Of a stretch of DNA of 64,000 nucleotides, positions 44,984-54,456 are shown one piece after another (the stretch's first letter is position 1; every line of letters begins with the position of its first letter). The position numbers and the translations under genes were made by a program. The stretch is from contig NZ_LXYE02000042.1 in assembly GCF_001659685.2 (NCBI RefSeq), forward strand, positions 1 to 64,000, given 5' to 3'. Below the pieces are notes generated by a model. It saw only the letters and a program-made list of their open reading frames with translations, did not search any database and was not told where the DNA came from. Source of the DNA: Labilibacter marinus (GTDB taxonomy: Bacteria; Bacteroidota; Bacteroidia; Bacteroidales; Marinilabiliaceae).

Positions 44984-45023
44984 CGCTGATAAGTGTTAGA
45001 AGTTATAATTTTTAATATACGAT

Positions 45024-46052
45024 ATGAGTAAGCAAATCTTAGTTACAGGCGGAACTGGTTATATTGGTTCGCACACTGTTGTTGAATTACAAAATTCAGG
45101 TTTTGATGTAGTTATTGTAGATGACTTGTCTAATTCAAAAATTGAAGTTTTAGATAACATCGAAAAAATTAGTGGTGTTCGTCCTTCTTTTGAGCAGTTT
45201 GATTTATCAGATAGTGTTTTAACAGATAAATTCTTCCAAAAGTATGATGGAATTGAGGCGATCATTCATTTTGCAGCATTTAAAGCTGTAGGCGAGTCTG
45301 TTCAAAAACCTTTAGAGTACTATCGTAACAATTTAAATTCTTTAATGAATTTATTGGATGGAATGAGAAAGTATGATGTAAGGCATCTTGTATTTTCTTC
45401 ATCTTGTACTGTTTATGGTCAGCCAGATGTATTACCTGTAACAGAAGCTACTCCACGTAAAGAAGCTGAGTCTCCATATGGAAATACAAAAGCTATTTGT
45501 GAAGATATCATGAGAGATTTCTGTAAAGTAAATGAGGAATTAAATTGTATCGCTCTTCGTTATTTTAATCCAATTGGTGCACATGAGTCAGGTTTAATTG
45601 GAGAATTTCCTCTTGGAGTTCCAAATAACTTAGTGCCTTTTATTACTCAAGCAGCTGCAGGTTTACGTGATGAGTTAAGTATTTTTGGAGAAGATTATGA
45701 TACTCCAGATGGAACAGCGGTTCGTGATTATATTAATGTAGTTGATTTGGCTAAAGCACACGTTGTGGCTATTAATCGTTTAATTGAAGATAAAAAGAAA
45801 GCCAACTACGAGTTTTTTAACGTAGGAACTGGAGAAGGTTATTCAGTAATGCAACTTGTAAAAGCATTTATTGAGGTAAATAAAGTGGACCTTAAGTATA
45901 AAGTTGTAGATAGAAGAGCTGGTGATATCGAGAAGATATGGGCAGATACTTCGTATGGAAATAGTGAGTTAGGTTGGAAGTCAGAGAAGACACTTGAAGA
46001 GACTTTAGCCTCTGCCTGGAAATGGGAAAAGAATGTTAGAGGAATAGAGTAA
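45024..46052 (+). CDS. galE: UDP-glucose 4-epimerase
   Basis: 342 residues, short-chain dehydrogenase fold. NAD loop GGTGYIGSHT, catalytic SSSCTVYG and Y152-x3-K156 (SPYGNTKAI), and the sugar-binding LRYFNPIGAHESGLIGE region are all canonical for GalE, which interconverts UDP-glucose and UDP-galactose for surface glycans. Length normal (about 338-345). It stands alone between a divergent neighbour and the convergent glmS. Confidence 0.94.
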   Translation: MSKQILVTGGTGYIGSHTVVELQNSGFDVVIVDDLSNSKIEVLDNIEKISGVRPSFEQFDLSDSVLTDKFFQKYDGIEAIIHFAAFKAVGESVQKPLEYYRNNLNSLMNLLDGMRKYDVRHLVFSSSCTVYGQPDVLPVTEATPRKEAESPYGNTKAICEDIMRDFCKVNEELNCIALRYFNPIGAHESGLIGEFPLGVPNNLVPFITQAAAGLRDELSIFGEDYDTPDGTAVRDYINVVDLAKAHVVAINRLIEDKKKANYEFFNVGTGEGYSVMQLVKAFIEVNKVDLKYKVVDRRAGDIEKIWADTSYGNSELGWKSEKTLEETLASAWKWEKNVRGIE

Positions 46053-46076
46053 TATCTTCTACTTTAAATAAAATGA

Positions 46077-46111
46077 AAGAGGCTTTCTCAAACGAGAAAG
46101 CCTCTTGTGTT
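46077..46111. terminator. Bidirectional terminator between galE and glmS
   Basis: Perfect 13-bp stem AAGAGGCTTTCTC / GAGAAAGCCTCTT with a four-base loop, between two convergent stop codons, with short T-rich ends on either side. Confidence 0.9.
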
Positions 46112-46132
46112 TTATAGTGATGTTAATATCAA

Positions 46133-47968
46133 TTATTCAACTGTTACAGATTTGGCCAAGTTACGTGGTTGATCCACATCGCAACCTCTCATTACGGCTA
46201 TGTAATACGATATAATTTGTAATGGTACTACCGTTAATAATGGAGCAATTGCTTCGTGAGAATCGGGCACTTCAATAACGTGGTCCGCCATCTTCTTAAT
46301 AGTTTCGTCACCCTTAGTTACTACAGCAATAACTTTACCATTTCGGGCTTTCACTTCCTGAATGTTACTAACAATCTTTTCGTAGGACTTATCTTTTGTT
46401 GCTAAAACAAAAACAGGCATATTTTCATCAATCAATGCAATAGGGCCATGCTTCATTTCAGCAGCAGGATATCCTTCTGCGTGAATGTATGATATCTCTT
46501 TAAGCTTAAGGGCTCCTTCTAGAGCCACTGGGAATAAGTAACCCCTACCTAAATAAAGAGAATTAGTCGCATCTTTATATAACTCGGCAATACCTTTTAT
46601 ATAATCTGCCGATTTTAAAATAGTTTGAATCTTTTCAGGTACTAAAGTTAATTCATGAATTAGCTCCTTATATAACTCATCGTATAATAAACCTCTTTTT
46701 CTTCCAAGCATAAATGCCATCATGGTAAGCACTGTTACCTGCGAAGAAAAAGCCTTAGTCGATGCTACTCCAATTTCAGGACCTGCGTGAGTATAAACAC
46801 CTGCATGAGTTTCTCTAGGTATTGAAGAGCCAACAACATTACAGATTCCTATGATAGTTGCACCTTGTTCTTTAGCCATTTTAATAGCAGCTAAGGTGTC
46901 GGCGGTTTCACCACTTTGAGAAATGGCAATTAAAACATCATCGGAATTTATAACAGGATTACGATATCTAAACTCTGAAGCGTACTCAACTTCAACAGGT
47001 ATTCGCGCATATTCTTCAAACAAGTACTCACCAACCATACCTGCATGCCATGATGTACCGCAAGCTACAATTATGATTCTTTTTGCCTGAGTTAGCTTAG
47101 GCATCACATCGATAATGCCTCCTAAAAATATATTTGTTTTGTCTATCGAAATCCTTCCTCTAAAAGTATCGGAGATCGAGTTCGGTTGTTCATAGATTTC
47201 TTTCAGCATAAAGTGATCGTAATCACCTTTGTCAATATCCTCAATACTCAACTCAACTTTTTGTATTTTAGGTTTCTGAGAGTCATTTTGAATGTTTTTT
47301 AAAACTAAATCATCCTTAGTCAAAATGGCTACGTCTTCATCGTTCATGTATATTACCTGATCTGTATATTCAACGATGGGTGAAGCATCAGAGGCTAAGT
47401 AATATTCCTGATCACCTACTCCAATAACTAACGGACTTCCTTTACGCGCCGCAATTAATTTACCTTTTTCATCTGTACAAGAGATTACTAAACCGTAAGC
47501 ACCAATTACCTTTGATAAAGCTAAGCGAACGGCAATTTCGGCATCTACCTTCTTTTCTAGATAAATGTTTTCGATTAAGTTAACCAATACTTCAGTATCC
47601 GTTTCGCTTTGAAAAGCGTACCCTCTATTTATCAATTCTTTTTTAAGGTGAGCGTAGTTCTCTATTATGCCATTATGAACCAAGGTGAATTTACCATTCA
47701 TGGAAGTATGCGGATGGGCATTTATATCGTTGGGTTCTCCATGAGTTGCCCAGCGAGTATGTCCAATACCAATACTCCCATCAAGAATATTTCCATCGGC
47801 ATGATCTTGTAGATCTTTAACTTTTCCCAAACACTTGTAGGTGTGGGTTCCTGAGGTCATCAAGGCGACTCCAGCGGAATCGTATCCTCTATATTCTAAT
47901 CTTTGTAATCCTTTTATTAAAATTGGGTAGGCTTTTTTATCTCCTACATATGCAACTATTCCACACAT
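46133..47968 (-). CDS. glmS: Glucosamine-fructose-6-phosphate aminotransferase (isomerizing)
   Basis: 611 residues. Makes glucosamine-6-phosphate from fructose-6-phosphate and glutamine, the entry to peptidoglycan and LPS. The N-terminal glutaminase has the nucleophilic Cys after Met1 (MCGIVAYVG) and GHTRWATHGEPNDINAHPH; two SIS domains follow (IIVACGTSWHAGMVGEY, ISQSGETADTL, LYLGRGYLFPVALEGALKLKEISYIHAEGY), ending in the conserved DQPRNLAKSVTVE. Normal length. No glmS ribozyme is expected in this phylum and none is seen in the short leader. Confidence 0.97.
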   Translation of the reverse strand: MCGIVAYVGDKKAYPILIKGLQRLEYRGYDSAGVALMTSGTHTYKCLGKVKDLQDHADGNILDGSIGIGHTRWATHGEPNDINAHPHTSMNGKFTLVHNGIIENYAHLKKELINRGYAFQSETDTEVLVNLIENIYLEKKVDAEIAVRLALSKVIGAYGLVISCTDEKGKLIAARKGSPLVIGVGDQEYYLASDASPIVEYTDQVIYMNDEDVAILTKDDLVLKNIQNDSQKPKIQKVELSIEDIDKGDYDHFMLKEIYEQPNSISDTFRGRISIDKTNIFLGGIIDVMPKLTQAKRIIIVACGTSWHAGMVGEYLFEEYARIPVEVEYASEFRYRNPVINSDDVLIAISQSGETADTLAAIKMAKEQGATIIGICNVVGSSIPRETHAGVYTHAGPEIGVASTKAFSSQVTVLTMMAFMLGRKRGLLYDELYKELIHELTLVPEKIQTILKSADYIKGIAELYKDATNSLYLGRGYLFPVALEGALKLKEISYIHAEGYPAAEMKHGPIALIDENMPVFVLATKDKSYEKIVSNIQEVKARNGKVIAVVTKGDETIKKMADHVIEVPDSHEAIAPLLTVVPLQIISYYIAVMRGCDVDQPRNLAKSVTVE

Positions 47969-48029
47969 ATAATTTGGGTGTTTATTTTAAGTTTCAAATG
48001 TGACAAAATGGGATGATCTTTCACGTATA

Positions 48030-49988
48030 TTAATTGGTTAATTTCTGCATTGCAAGATCATATTTTGCTATCGTTTCTTCGTATTCCTCTTCAACTATTT
48101 TCTTAAATGAATTGTTCTCAAAATTACCTCGAACATTTTCAAAATCTTTTACTCTACAATCAGCTTGATGATCAATCCCAAAACCAATTTTACTTTTAAC
48201 GTTAAACTCTTTTTTAGCATCAATTAAAATGGCAGATTTTGTTTTTTCATTGTTTTCTTGCCAGAGTTTCATAAAAGATGCTAGATCTTCTTTCGTACAA
48301 TTTGTATAGTCAATACCAAAGTAACTTTTCAATACATTTAAAATGTGAATAGATTTATACTCACTATACGAATTAAATTGTTCTTGGAAAAAACTATTCC
48401 ATTCTGATATATTGGTTTTACTATCTACCTTTTGTATGAAATCTTCAAGTATGTCTGTTTTGCAAATTAGACCAGCTAAATCAACAAAACTTTCGTCAAT
48501 ATGCAATGAAGATTTATTACAAATATTGTCAAATGTCTCTTTATTTAATATAGATAGCAACTCATCACCTATATATTTGATTAATGCTTGTTCGTATAGT
48601 TTAATTCCGCGATTTATTGAGCTTAATGTAATTTGAGTGTTTTTATAAAGCAGTTGTTTGGCCTGAGGTGAAGCTTTTTCTTGTAATTGCTTTAAAACTT
48701 GAATTCCATCTAATATTTTATTTACTGTATAAGGATTTAAAGCTTCAGAAATTATATAATCTAAAGTATCTTTTGATTTCCTTTGGTCTCGGTTTGGCCA
48801 TTTTTGAACATCTCTAGTAACTCCAACATTAAAAATATTTTGCCCAGGCATTAATACGCTTTTACCTCCATCCTCAATTAAATACGAAAATGGTAATGAT
48901 GAAATATCAGGATTACCGTAATGATGACCGAGTATCATTGTGAAGGCACCTATCTGCGCTGGCCAAAGTATATAAGAACCACTCCCAGTTTTCCCACCTC
49001 GTTCAATAATTCCTTGGTGAACAGGGCCTAGTTTATACATGTGGTTGCTCTGGTTGGTTCCGCTGCCAGCATTGAAAAAAGAGTAATACCCAGCAATTAA
49101 TAAGGTAGATTTATGATGAGTTACCGTGTATGGTCCTGCAAAAATGCTGCAAGCTTCTCCTTGTAAGCATTGACTATTGGCAAAAAATACTGAGTTTTCG
49201 GCAGTATATAAGTCGCCTATCTCACAACCTTGCCCTACAAAGCAATGTTTTAGGATGGCACCGTTTGTGATTTTACTATCGGAATGAATGATGAAATCTT
49301 CAAGCACTACTCCTGTTCCAATATAAGTTGGTGATTTTTCAGAGCAGTTGATTGAACCATTGTTTAGGTAGTCAACTCCATCTAGGGTGGCATACTCTCC
49401 TATATTTATGTTAGTGATTTTTTTGCAATTTGTTATAATTGTATTTGCTCCAATTTTTCCTTGTGTTGACTTCTGCGTTTCTGCGTACTTTCCGACTGTA
49501 TCCTTAAGTTGTTTGATAAATTTAGGATTGTGCTGATAAAATGCCATTAAGTAAGCGGTATGTACAGATAGGTCGTTGTAAATTATAACTTCCCTACCGC
49601 CTGCTTCATTAATAGGAGATACAACTACTCCATTTCCAAAAGAGGATTCCATATCAACGCTTATTGTTCCAACGTTCTGTATGATTGTATCTTCCTCGAT
49701 AATATAATTGGAAATACTAGTGCCGATATTTTTTATGTAACATCCATCTTTTATCATACAGTTATGAAGATGTACATTGTATATTCCTTTGTAATCTTTA
49801 CCTCCTGAAGGAATAGTTATGGTCTTATCAAATAAACCTAAATAATTCTCACCTGAAAAAGTGGTGTTTTTGATATTGGAACTTTTAAAATTATCAGAAA
49901 CCTTAACTTGATCCCATCCGTCAATAGCTTGGCAGTTTTGCGTTTCAAGAGTTTTGATTTCCTTTTCAGATAATGCTCTATATGTCAT
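48030..49988 (-). CDS. DUF4954 family left-handed beta-helix protein
   Basis: 652 residues matching the DUF4954 pattern. The middle (about residues 60-350) has hexapeptide-type strands of a left-handed parallel beta-helix (for example CYIKNIGTSISNYIIEEDTIIQNVG; IGEYATLDGVDYL; IGTGVVLEDFIIHSDSKITNGAILKHCFVGQGCEIGD), as in LpxA-type acyl/nucleotidyl transferases. The flanking N- and C-terminal parts are helical. It lies next to glmS, on the same strand, in a position seen in many Bacteroidota; a role in nucleotide-sugar or envelope metabolism is likely but not proven. Confidence 0.88.
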   Translation of the reverse strand: MTYRALSEKEIKTLETQNCQAIDGWDQVKVSDNFKSSNIKNTTFSGENYLGLFDKTITIPSGGKDYKGIYNVHLHNCMIKDGCYIKNIGTSISNYIIEEDTIIQNVGTISVDMESSFGNGVVVSPINEAGGREVIIYNDLSVHTAYLMAFYQHNPKFIKQLKDTVGKYAETQKSTQGKIGANTIITNCKKITNINIGEYATLDGVDYLNNGSINCSEKSPTYIGTGVVLEDFIIHSDSKITNGAILKHCFVGQGCEIGDLYTAENSVFFANSQCLQGEACSIFAGPYTVTHHKSTLLIAGYYSFFNAGSGTNQSNHMYKLGPVHQGIIERGGKTGSGSYILWPAQIGAFTMILGHHYGNPDISSLPFSYLIEDGGKSVLMPGQNIFNVGVTRDVQKWPNRDQRKSKDTLDYIISEALNPYTVNKILDGIQVLKQLQEKASPQAKQLLYKNTQITLSSINRGIKLYEQALIKYIGDELLSILNKETFDNICNKSSLHIDESFVDLAGLICKTDILEDFIQKVDSKTNISEWNSFFQEQFNSYSEYKSIHILNVLKSYFGIDYTNCTKEDLASFMKLWQENNEKTKSAILIDAKKEFNVKSKIGFGIDHQADCRVKDFENVRGNFENNSFKKIVEEEYEETIAKYDLAMQKLTN

Positions 49989-50061
49989 GATTAAGTAGCC
50001 TGATTGATATGTGATTTTGATGCTAAAATACTAAAAGAATACGTTATTAGAATAGGGGTAT

Positions 50062-50097
50062 AAAAAAACTGCCACACAGAAAATAGTATGGCAGTTT
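50062..50097 (-). terminator. Terminator of the DUF4270 gene
   Basis: Minus strand stem AAACTGCCA / TGGCAGTTT, then a run of seven Ts, 23 bases after the stop. Confidence 0.85.
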
Positions 50098-50119
50098 ACT
50101 TTATATAAGTTTAGTATAA

Positions 50120-51562
50120 CTAATTTACTTCAACGTATCGAACTGTAATGTTCGAGTTTTCCTCACTAATGGACATTCCGTTCAAGATAACTCTTCTAAT
50201 ACTAAAATTAGGATTAGATATACCAATGTACAATTCTTTAAAATTTCGCTCCTCATTTATTGGTAATGTAGGATGGATAAACTCTTCGAAAAATCCAGTT
50301 TGAAAAGAAAATGTATATTTGATTTGTCCACTACTAGTAAAGCTAAATGCACCACCTGTAAATGCCAATAGCCCAATTTCGGAGGTCTCTTGAGACCTGT
50401 CAAATCTAGGAACAATAAGTTCGCCGTTATCATCTTTTATAAAAATGTTAAGACTTGATGGAATACCTTCAGTTAATGCAGTTCTAACAGTATCTATATA
50501 AAACGATAATTCAACTGAAGCAATACTAGTGATAATATCATCATTTTTTTCTCCAGGTTCAGGTAATATTTCTTTCCAGTAATCTATAAATTCCTGAGAA
50601 ATATTTACATTGGCCATGGCACCATTCATACCCTGAAGATATATTTTATCTGTATTAGTGTCGTCAAAATCAATTTCAGAATCATCAAAACTTCTTTTAT
50701 ACGAGATAGCTTTTGCACCTTCTTTATTAATCGGGAAAGTTTTAGGGATAGTGTCATAAGCAATACTATCATTTACCCCTAGATAATCCTTAATTGTTTT
50801 TTTGATTCTATATATAACTGCAAGTTCTTGACCAAGCTCTCTGTAGTTTAGTTTCAGCAAGGAACCTTCGCTAGTATTCAACTGCTCTGTTGTAACATAA
50901 ACACCTTTAAATAGCTCCCTAAACGCTTCGTCGTTTGTTATAGTAGCGGAATCAGCATTAAAAATTTCTAAGCCTACTTCATCATCTATAGGAATTGCTA
51001 AACGATGCGTATAGTTGGCTTGCTGCCATAAAGTATCTACAGCACCGTCACGCACTACATATTCCAATTCTCCTATGGGCGTCTCATAGTACAAGTCTCT
51101 TTCTTTGGGATCAAAATTAGAGTTGTATTTTTCATCGCGATTAAGTAAGTTTTTTAATCTGTAAACAGTAACTTTATTCGATGCGGCTGTGTCTCCAAGC
51201 CAAGCATTGTTTTGGTAATGAATCCTAAATTCTGTAGAAACGTATTCAACTGTATCAGCATAGTTTAGTTCTCTTAACGGACGAATACCTAAAGAAACCT
51301 CACTGGTAAAATCGGCTTTGATTGATCCATGCTTAGTATCTTTATGCTGACCGAGCATTAAATAATTATATGCGCTAAATTCAACACTATCTTGTTCAAA
51401 ATTTTGAGCAGTAAGCTCTTGTTTTGAGGTGATATACATTTCAGCATTAATAATGTTGTCAGGACGAAATTTGTCGTCAGCTTCAATTAAAGCAGGATTG
51501 TCTTCACACGAAGAGATAGCCAATGCCACAAGGACACATGTGAGTACATAATGCGCTCGCAT
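50120..51562 (-). CDS. DUF4270 family lipoprotein
   Basis: 480 residues from the ATG at 51562 (MRAHYVLTCVLVALAISSC), which gives a clean lipobox at Cys19; the open frame extends upstream to a GTG. The mature protein is beta-rich with the typical DUF4270 features: near the N-terminus LMLGQHKDTKHGSIKADFTSEV, mid-protein NKVTVYRLKNLLNR, and LSFYIDTV late. Probably a surface- or periplasm-exposed lipoprotein. It belongs to the conserved run glycogen synthase-like / DUF4270. Function unknown. Confidence 0.85.
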   Translation of the reverse strand: MRAHYVLTCVLVALAISSCEDNPALIEADDKFRPDNIINAEMYITSKQELTAQNFEQDSVEFSAYNYLMLGQHKDTKHGSIKADFTSEVSLGIRPLRELNYADTVEYVSTEFRIHYQNNAWLGDTAASNKVTVYRLKNLLNRDEKYNSNFDPKERDLYYETPIGELEYVVRDGAVDTLWQQANYTHRLAIPIDDEVGLEIFNADSATITNDEAFRELFKGVYVTTEQLNTSEGSLLKLNYRELGQELAVIYRIKKTIKDYLGVNDSIAYDTIPKTFPINKEGAKAISYKRSFDDSEIDFDDTNTDKIYLQGMNGAMANVNISQEFIDYWKEILPEPGEKNDDIITSIASVELSFYIDTVRTALTEGIPSSLNIFIKDDNGELIVPRFDRSQETSEIGLLAFTGGAFSFTSSGQIKYTFSFQTGFFEEFIHPTLPINEERNFKELYIGISNPNFSIRRVILNGMSISEENSNITVRYVEVN

Positions 51563-51604
51563 AAATTTTATATTTAGTGTTTGCACTAATAAAAGGATTT
51601 TGAA

Positions 51605-52414
51605 TTAATTATCCATTAATTCGTCGTAAAACTTATTGTAAGCATCAATGTAAGTTTCTTCATCATGAAACTCTAAAAATGGTTTTCCAGACGCCTTAGC
51701 ATAATCAACAATGTTTTGATTAGCATTAGGGTTGCCTTGAATAACACCATCGCTAAAATTAATAGCTAGCTTACTTAAATTTTCAAAGTTAAATGGAGCT
51801 AAGCCTTCGTAGTCATTATTTTCTACACCTTCTAACTGAAATTTCTCAGGGAAAGAATCAGGGAAAGTGTTTTTGAAGTCGTCATTGTAAATGCTGTACA
51901 CCAATTTAGAGTTGGCAAAATGTGGATCTTCATTCATGGCCTTTTTAATGTATAAAGGAACTAATCCTGTAAACCATCCATGGCAATGAATAATATCTGG
52001 AGCCCATCTTAATTTCTTAGTTGTTTCCAGTACGCCGCGGGCAAAAAATATTGCTCTTTCGTCGTTATCTTCAAACTCTTCACCTTCCTTACTGGCAAGT
52101 GTTGCTTTTCTATGAAAATAATCTTCGTTGTCAATAAAGTATACCTGCATCCTGGCAGCTTGAATAGATGCTACCTTAATGATTAATGGGTGATCAGTGT
52201 CGTCAATGATTAAATTCATTCCCGATAAACGAATAACCTCATGAAGTTGGTTTCTTCGCTCGTTAATACAGCCAAATCGTGGCATAAATGTTCTGATCTC
52301 TTTTCCTTTTTCCTGAATGCCTTGAGGTAAAAATCTACCTATTTTCGACATTTCTGATTCTGGAAGATATGGGGTGATTTCTTGGGAAATAAATAAAACC
52401 TTTGTTTTTTCCAT
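51605..52414 (-). CDS. Short glycogen/starch synthase-like protein (GT5 N-terminal domain)
   Basis: 269 residues from the ATG at 52414 (MEKTKVLFISQEITPYLPE); the ATG-like extension to 52471 adds residues atypical for the family. It matches only the GT5 catalytic domain (KVLFISQEITPY, IRTFMPRFGCINERRNQLHEV, YFIDNEDYFHRKA, DIIHCHGWFTGLVPLYIKK, VYSIYNDDF); the GT1 C-terminal half that completes the donor site is absent. Stand-alone versions like this are common in Bacteroidota next to panC. It is not a truncation artefact, since the stop and DUF4270 gene follow normally. Activity uncertain. Confidence 0.8.
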   Translation of the reverse strand: MEKTKVLFISQEITPYLPESEMSKIGRFLPQGIQEKGKEIRTFMPRFGCINERRNQLHEVIRLSGMNLIIDDTDHPLIIKVASIQAARMQVYFIDNEDYFHRKATLASKEGEEFEDNDERAIFFARGVLETTKKLRWAPDIIHCHGWFTGLVPLYIKKAMNEDPHFANSKLVYSIYNDDFKNTFPDSFPEKFQLEGVENNDYEGLAPFNFENLSKLAINFSDGVIQGNPNANQNIVDYAKASGKPFLEFHDEETYIDAYNKFYDELMDN

Positions 52415-52668
52415 CTTAATTGTTGGTGATAATTGCTTTGTGAAAAATATAACAGGGTGCAAAATTAGCAAAAATAATGTTCGGAAACAAAGTGAAGTAT
52501 TATTATTGTAAATAAAACACTACTAGTATGTGCTGTTAGTCAGTTGAAAAGCAAATATCAAAGAGAATATAATTTATAAAGTAAGGGGCTTTGAACAACA
52601 AGTGATATTTCCGCTTTTATTGTACAGATATTATTATTTACTTTGCGGCGTTTTTTTGAAAAAATGAT

Positions 52669-53529
52669 ATGGAGATTGTAGCTAGGTCTGAGGAGCTTAA
52701 AAGAATTATTAGAGGGTGGAGAATCGAAGGGAAAACGGTTGGGTTTGTGCCTACCATGGGAGCTCTTCATAAAGGTCATTTGAGTTTAGTTGAAAAGGCG
52801 GGGCAAGCATGTGATGTGGTTGTAGTGAGCATTTTTGTAAATCCTACTCAGTTTAATAATAAGGAGGATTTAAAAAAGTATCCTAGAACCATTGATGAAG
52901 ATAAGCGCTTGCTTCAAGAGTCGTCTTGTTCGATATTATATTATCCTACAGTGGAGGATGTTTACCCAGAAGAAGATAAAAGAGTATTCGACTTTGGGAT
53001 GTTAGATAAAGTGATGGAGGGTGAGTTTAGGCCTGGTCATTTTAACGGAGTTGCTCAGGTGGTAAGTCGTTTTTTTGATTTGGTTCAGCCAGATAAAGCA
53101 TTTTTTGGAGAAAAGGACTTTCAGCAATTAGCTATAATAAGAGCAATGGCTAAAATGTTGAATTATGATATAGAGATATTATCAGGAGATATTGTTCGGG
53201 AACCTGATGGATTGGCCATGAGCTCGCGAAATACACGTTTAAGTAATGCACATAGAAAGGAGTCTGCATTGATTTCTGAAACATTATTTGAATCGAAGGA
53301 ACTAATGACTGCTAAAAATATAAAAGAAGTTATTAATTTTGTAGTCGAAAAGATAAACGAATCTGCTTTATTAGAAGTTGAATATTTTAATATTGTAGAT
53401 GGAAATAGCTTGCAACCTCTTGACGATTGGAGTCAAAGTGAGTATATTGTAGGGTGTATAGCTGTGTTTGCAGATGAAGTAAGATTGATTGATAATTTGA
53501 TTTACAAAAACTTTCAGAATGTACGTTGA
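52669..53529 (+). CDS. panC: Pantothenate synthetase
   Basis: 286 residues. Joins pantoate and beta-alanine with ATP. HIGH-type motif in [42 protein letters not shown], and the KMSKS-like [12 protein letters not shown]. Full length. First gene of panC-panD (11-base overlap), divergent from the glycogen-synthase-like gene. Confidence 0.96.
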   Translation: MEIVARSEELKRIIRGWRIEGKTVGFVPTMGALHKGHLSLVEKAGQACDVVVVSIFVNPTQFNNKEDLKKYPRTIDEDKRLLQESSCSILYYPTVEDVYPEEDKRVFDFGMLDKVMEGEFRPGHFNGVAQVVSRFFDLVQPDKAFFGEKDFQQLAIIRAMAKMLNYDIEILSGDIVREPDGLAMSSRNTRLSNAHRKESALISETLFESKELMTAKNIKEVINFVVEKINESALLEVEYFNIVDGNSLQPLDDWSQSEYIVGCIAVFADEVRLIDNLIYKNFQNVR

Positions 53530-53869
53530 AGTTGTAAAGTCTAAACTACACAATGTTTCGGTTACCGAGGCAAACCTTAATTATGTTGGTAGCATAACCA
53601 TTGATGAAGACTTAATGGATGAAGCCAATATAATTGAAAATGAGAAGGTGCAGGTAGTAAATAATAACAATGGGGAACGATTAGAAACCTATGTTATTAA
53701 AGGAGAAAGAGGTTCGGGCGTTATTTGCCTGAATGGTGCAGCAGCCAGAAAGGTAGCGGTGGGTGATGTGATTATAATAATTACCTATGCTATGATGGAG
53801 TTGGACGAGGCTAAAGCATTTAAACCTAAATTTGTTTTTCCGGATACGGAAACTAACAAATTGGTATAA
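53519..53869 (+). CDS. panD: Aspartate 1-decarboxylase
   Basis: 116 residues. Makes beta-alanine for PanC. The self-processing Gly-Ser is in [15 protein letters not shown], where the Ser becomes the pyruvoyl group; Y and T of [17 protein letters not shown] follow. Normal length. It overlaps the 3' end of panC, so the two subunits of the beta-alanine branch are translated together. Confidence 0.96.
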   Translation: MYVEVVKSKLHNVSVTEANLNYVGSITIDEDLMDEANIIENEKVQVVNNNNGERLETYVIKGERGSGVICLNGAAARKVAVGDVIIIITYAMMELDEAKAFKPKFVFPDTETNKLV

Positions 53870-53890
53870 AAGATTTTTTATTTTTGAAAT

Positions 53891-53920
53891 AAACCCCGGT
53901 TCTTCCGGGGTTTGTTTTTT
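53891..53920 (+). terminator. Terminator of panCD
   Basis: Perfect stem AAACCCCGG / CCGGGGTTT with a short loop, then TTTG and six Ts. Confidence 0.92.
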
Positions 53921-53936
53921 ATAACAATTTCTACGG

Positions 53937-54434
53937 ATGGAAAAATTATCTTTTAAAGAAAAAATTGTTTCACGGGATAACGCTTCAAAAATAGTTGGTC
54001 GATGGCAAAAAGCGAATGAAAAAGTAGTTTTTACCAATGGTTGTTTTGATATTGTTCATCGAGGTCATGTCGAATATCTTTCGAAGGCGGCTGAAAAGGG
54101 TACCCGTTTATTATTAGGTTTAAATACCGATGATTCTGTCAGCAGGATAAAAGGGCCTACGCGACCAATTGTAGATGAAGAGAGTAGAGCAATTGTTCTA
54201 GCGGCCTTAGAGTTTATCGATTTAATCGTATTTTTTAATGAAGATACGCCTTATGAATTAATAAAAGCGGTTAAGCCAGATGTGTTAGTAAAAGGAGCTG
54301 ATTATAATATTGAAGATATTGTGGGCTACGACGTCGTTACTCAAAGAGGTGGTTCTGTTGAGACAATAACTTTTGTAGATGGATTTTCAACTACTAATAT
54401 CATCGATAAAATTGCCCAGGAATTAAAAGGCTAA
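53937..54434 (+). CDS. rfaE2: D-glycero-beta-D-manno-heptose 1-phosphate adenylyltransferase
   Basis: 165 residues, single cytidylyltransferase-like domain. The HxGH signature is in FTNGCFDIVHRGHVEYL and the second motif is VDGFSTTNIIDKI. It activates heptose phosphate to ADP-heptose for LPS core. In E. coli this domain is fused to the kinase (HldE/RfaE); in Bacteroidota it is a separate protein, as here. It precedes radA by 22 bases, likely one transcript. Confidence 0.93.
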   Translation: MEKLSFKEKIVSRDNASKIVGRWQKANEKVVFTNGCFDIVHRGHVEYLSKAAEKGTRLLLGLNTDDSVSRIKGPTRPIVDEESRAIVLAALEFIDLIVFFNEDTPYELIKAVKPDVLVKGADYNIEDIVGYDVVTQRGGSVETITFVDGFSTTNIIDKIAQELKG

Positions 54435-54456
54435 TCAAGTTTCTAAAAAGTATTAT

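Noticed and set aside
46133-48030. glmS ribozyme upstream of glmS
   Set aside because: The leader is short (61 bases to the next gene) and lacks the ribozyme core; such ribozymes are not expected in this phylum.
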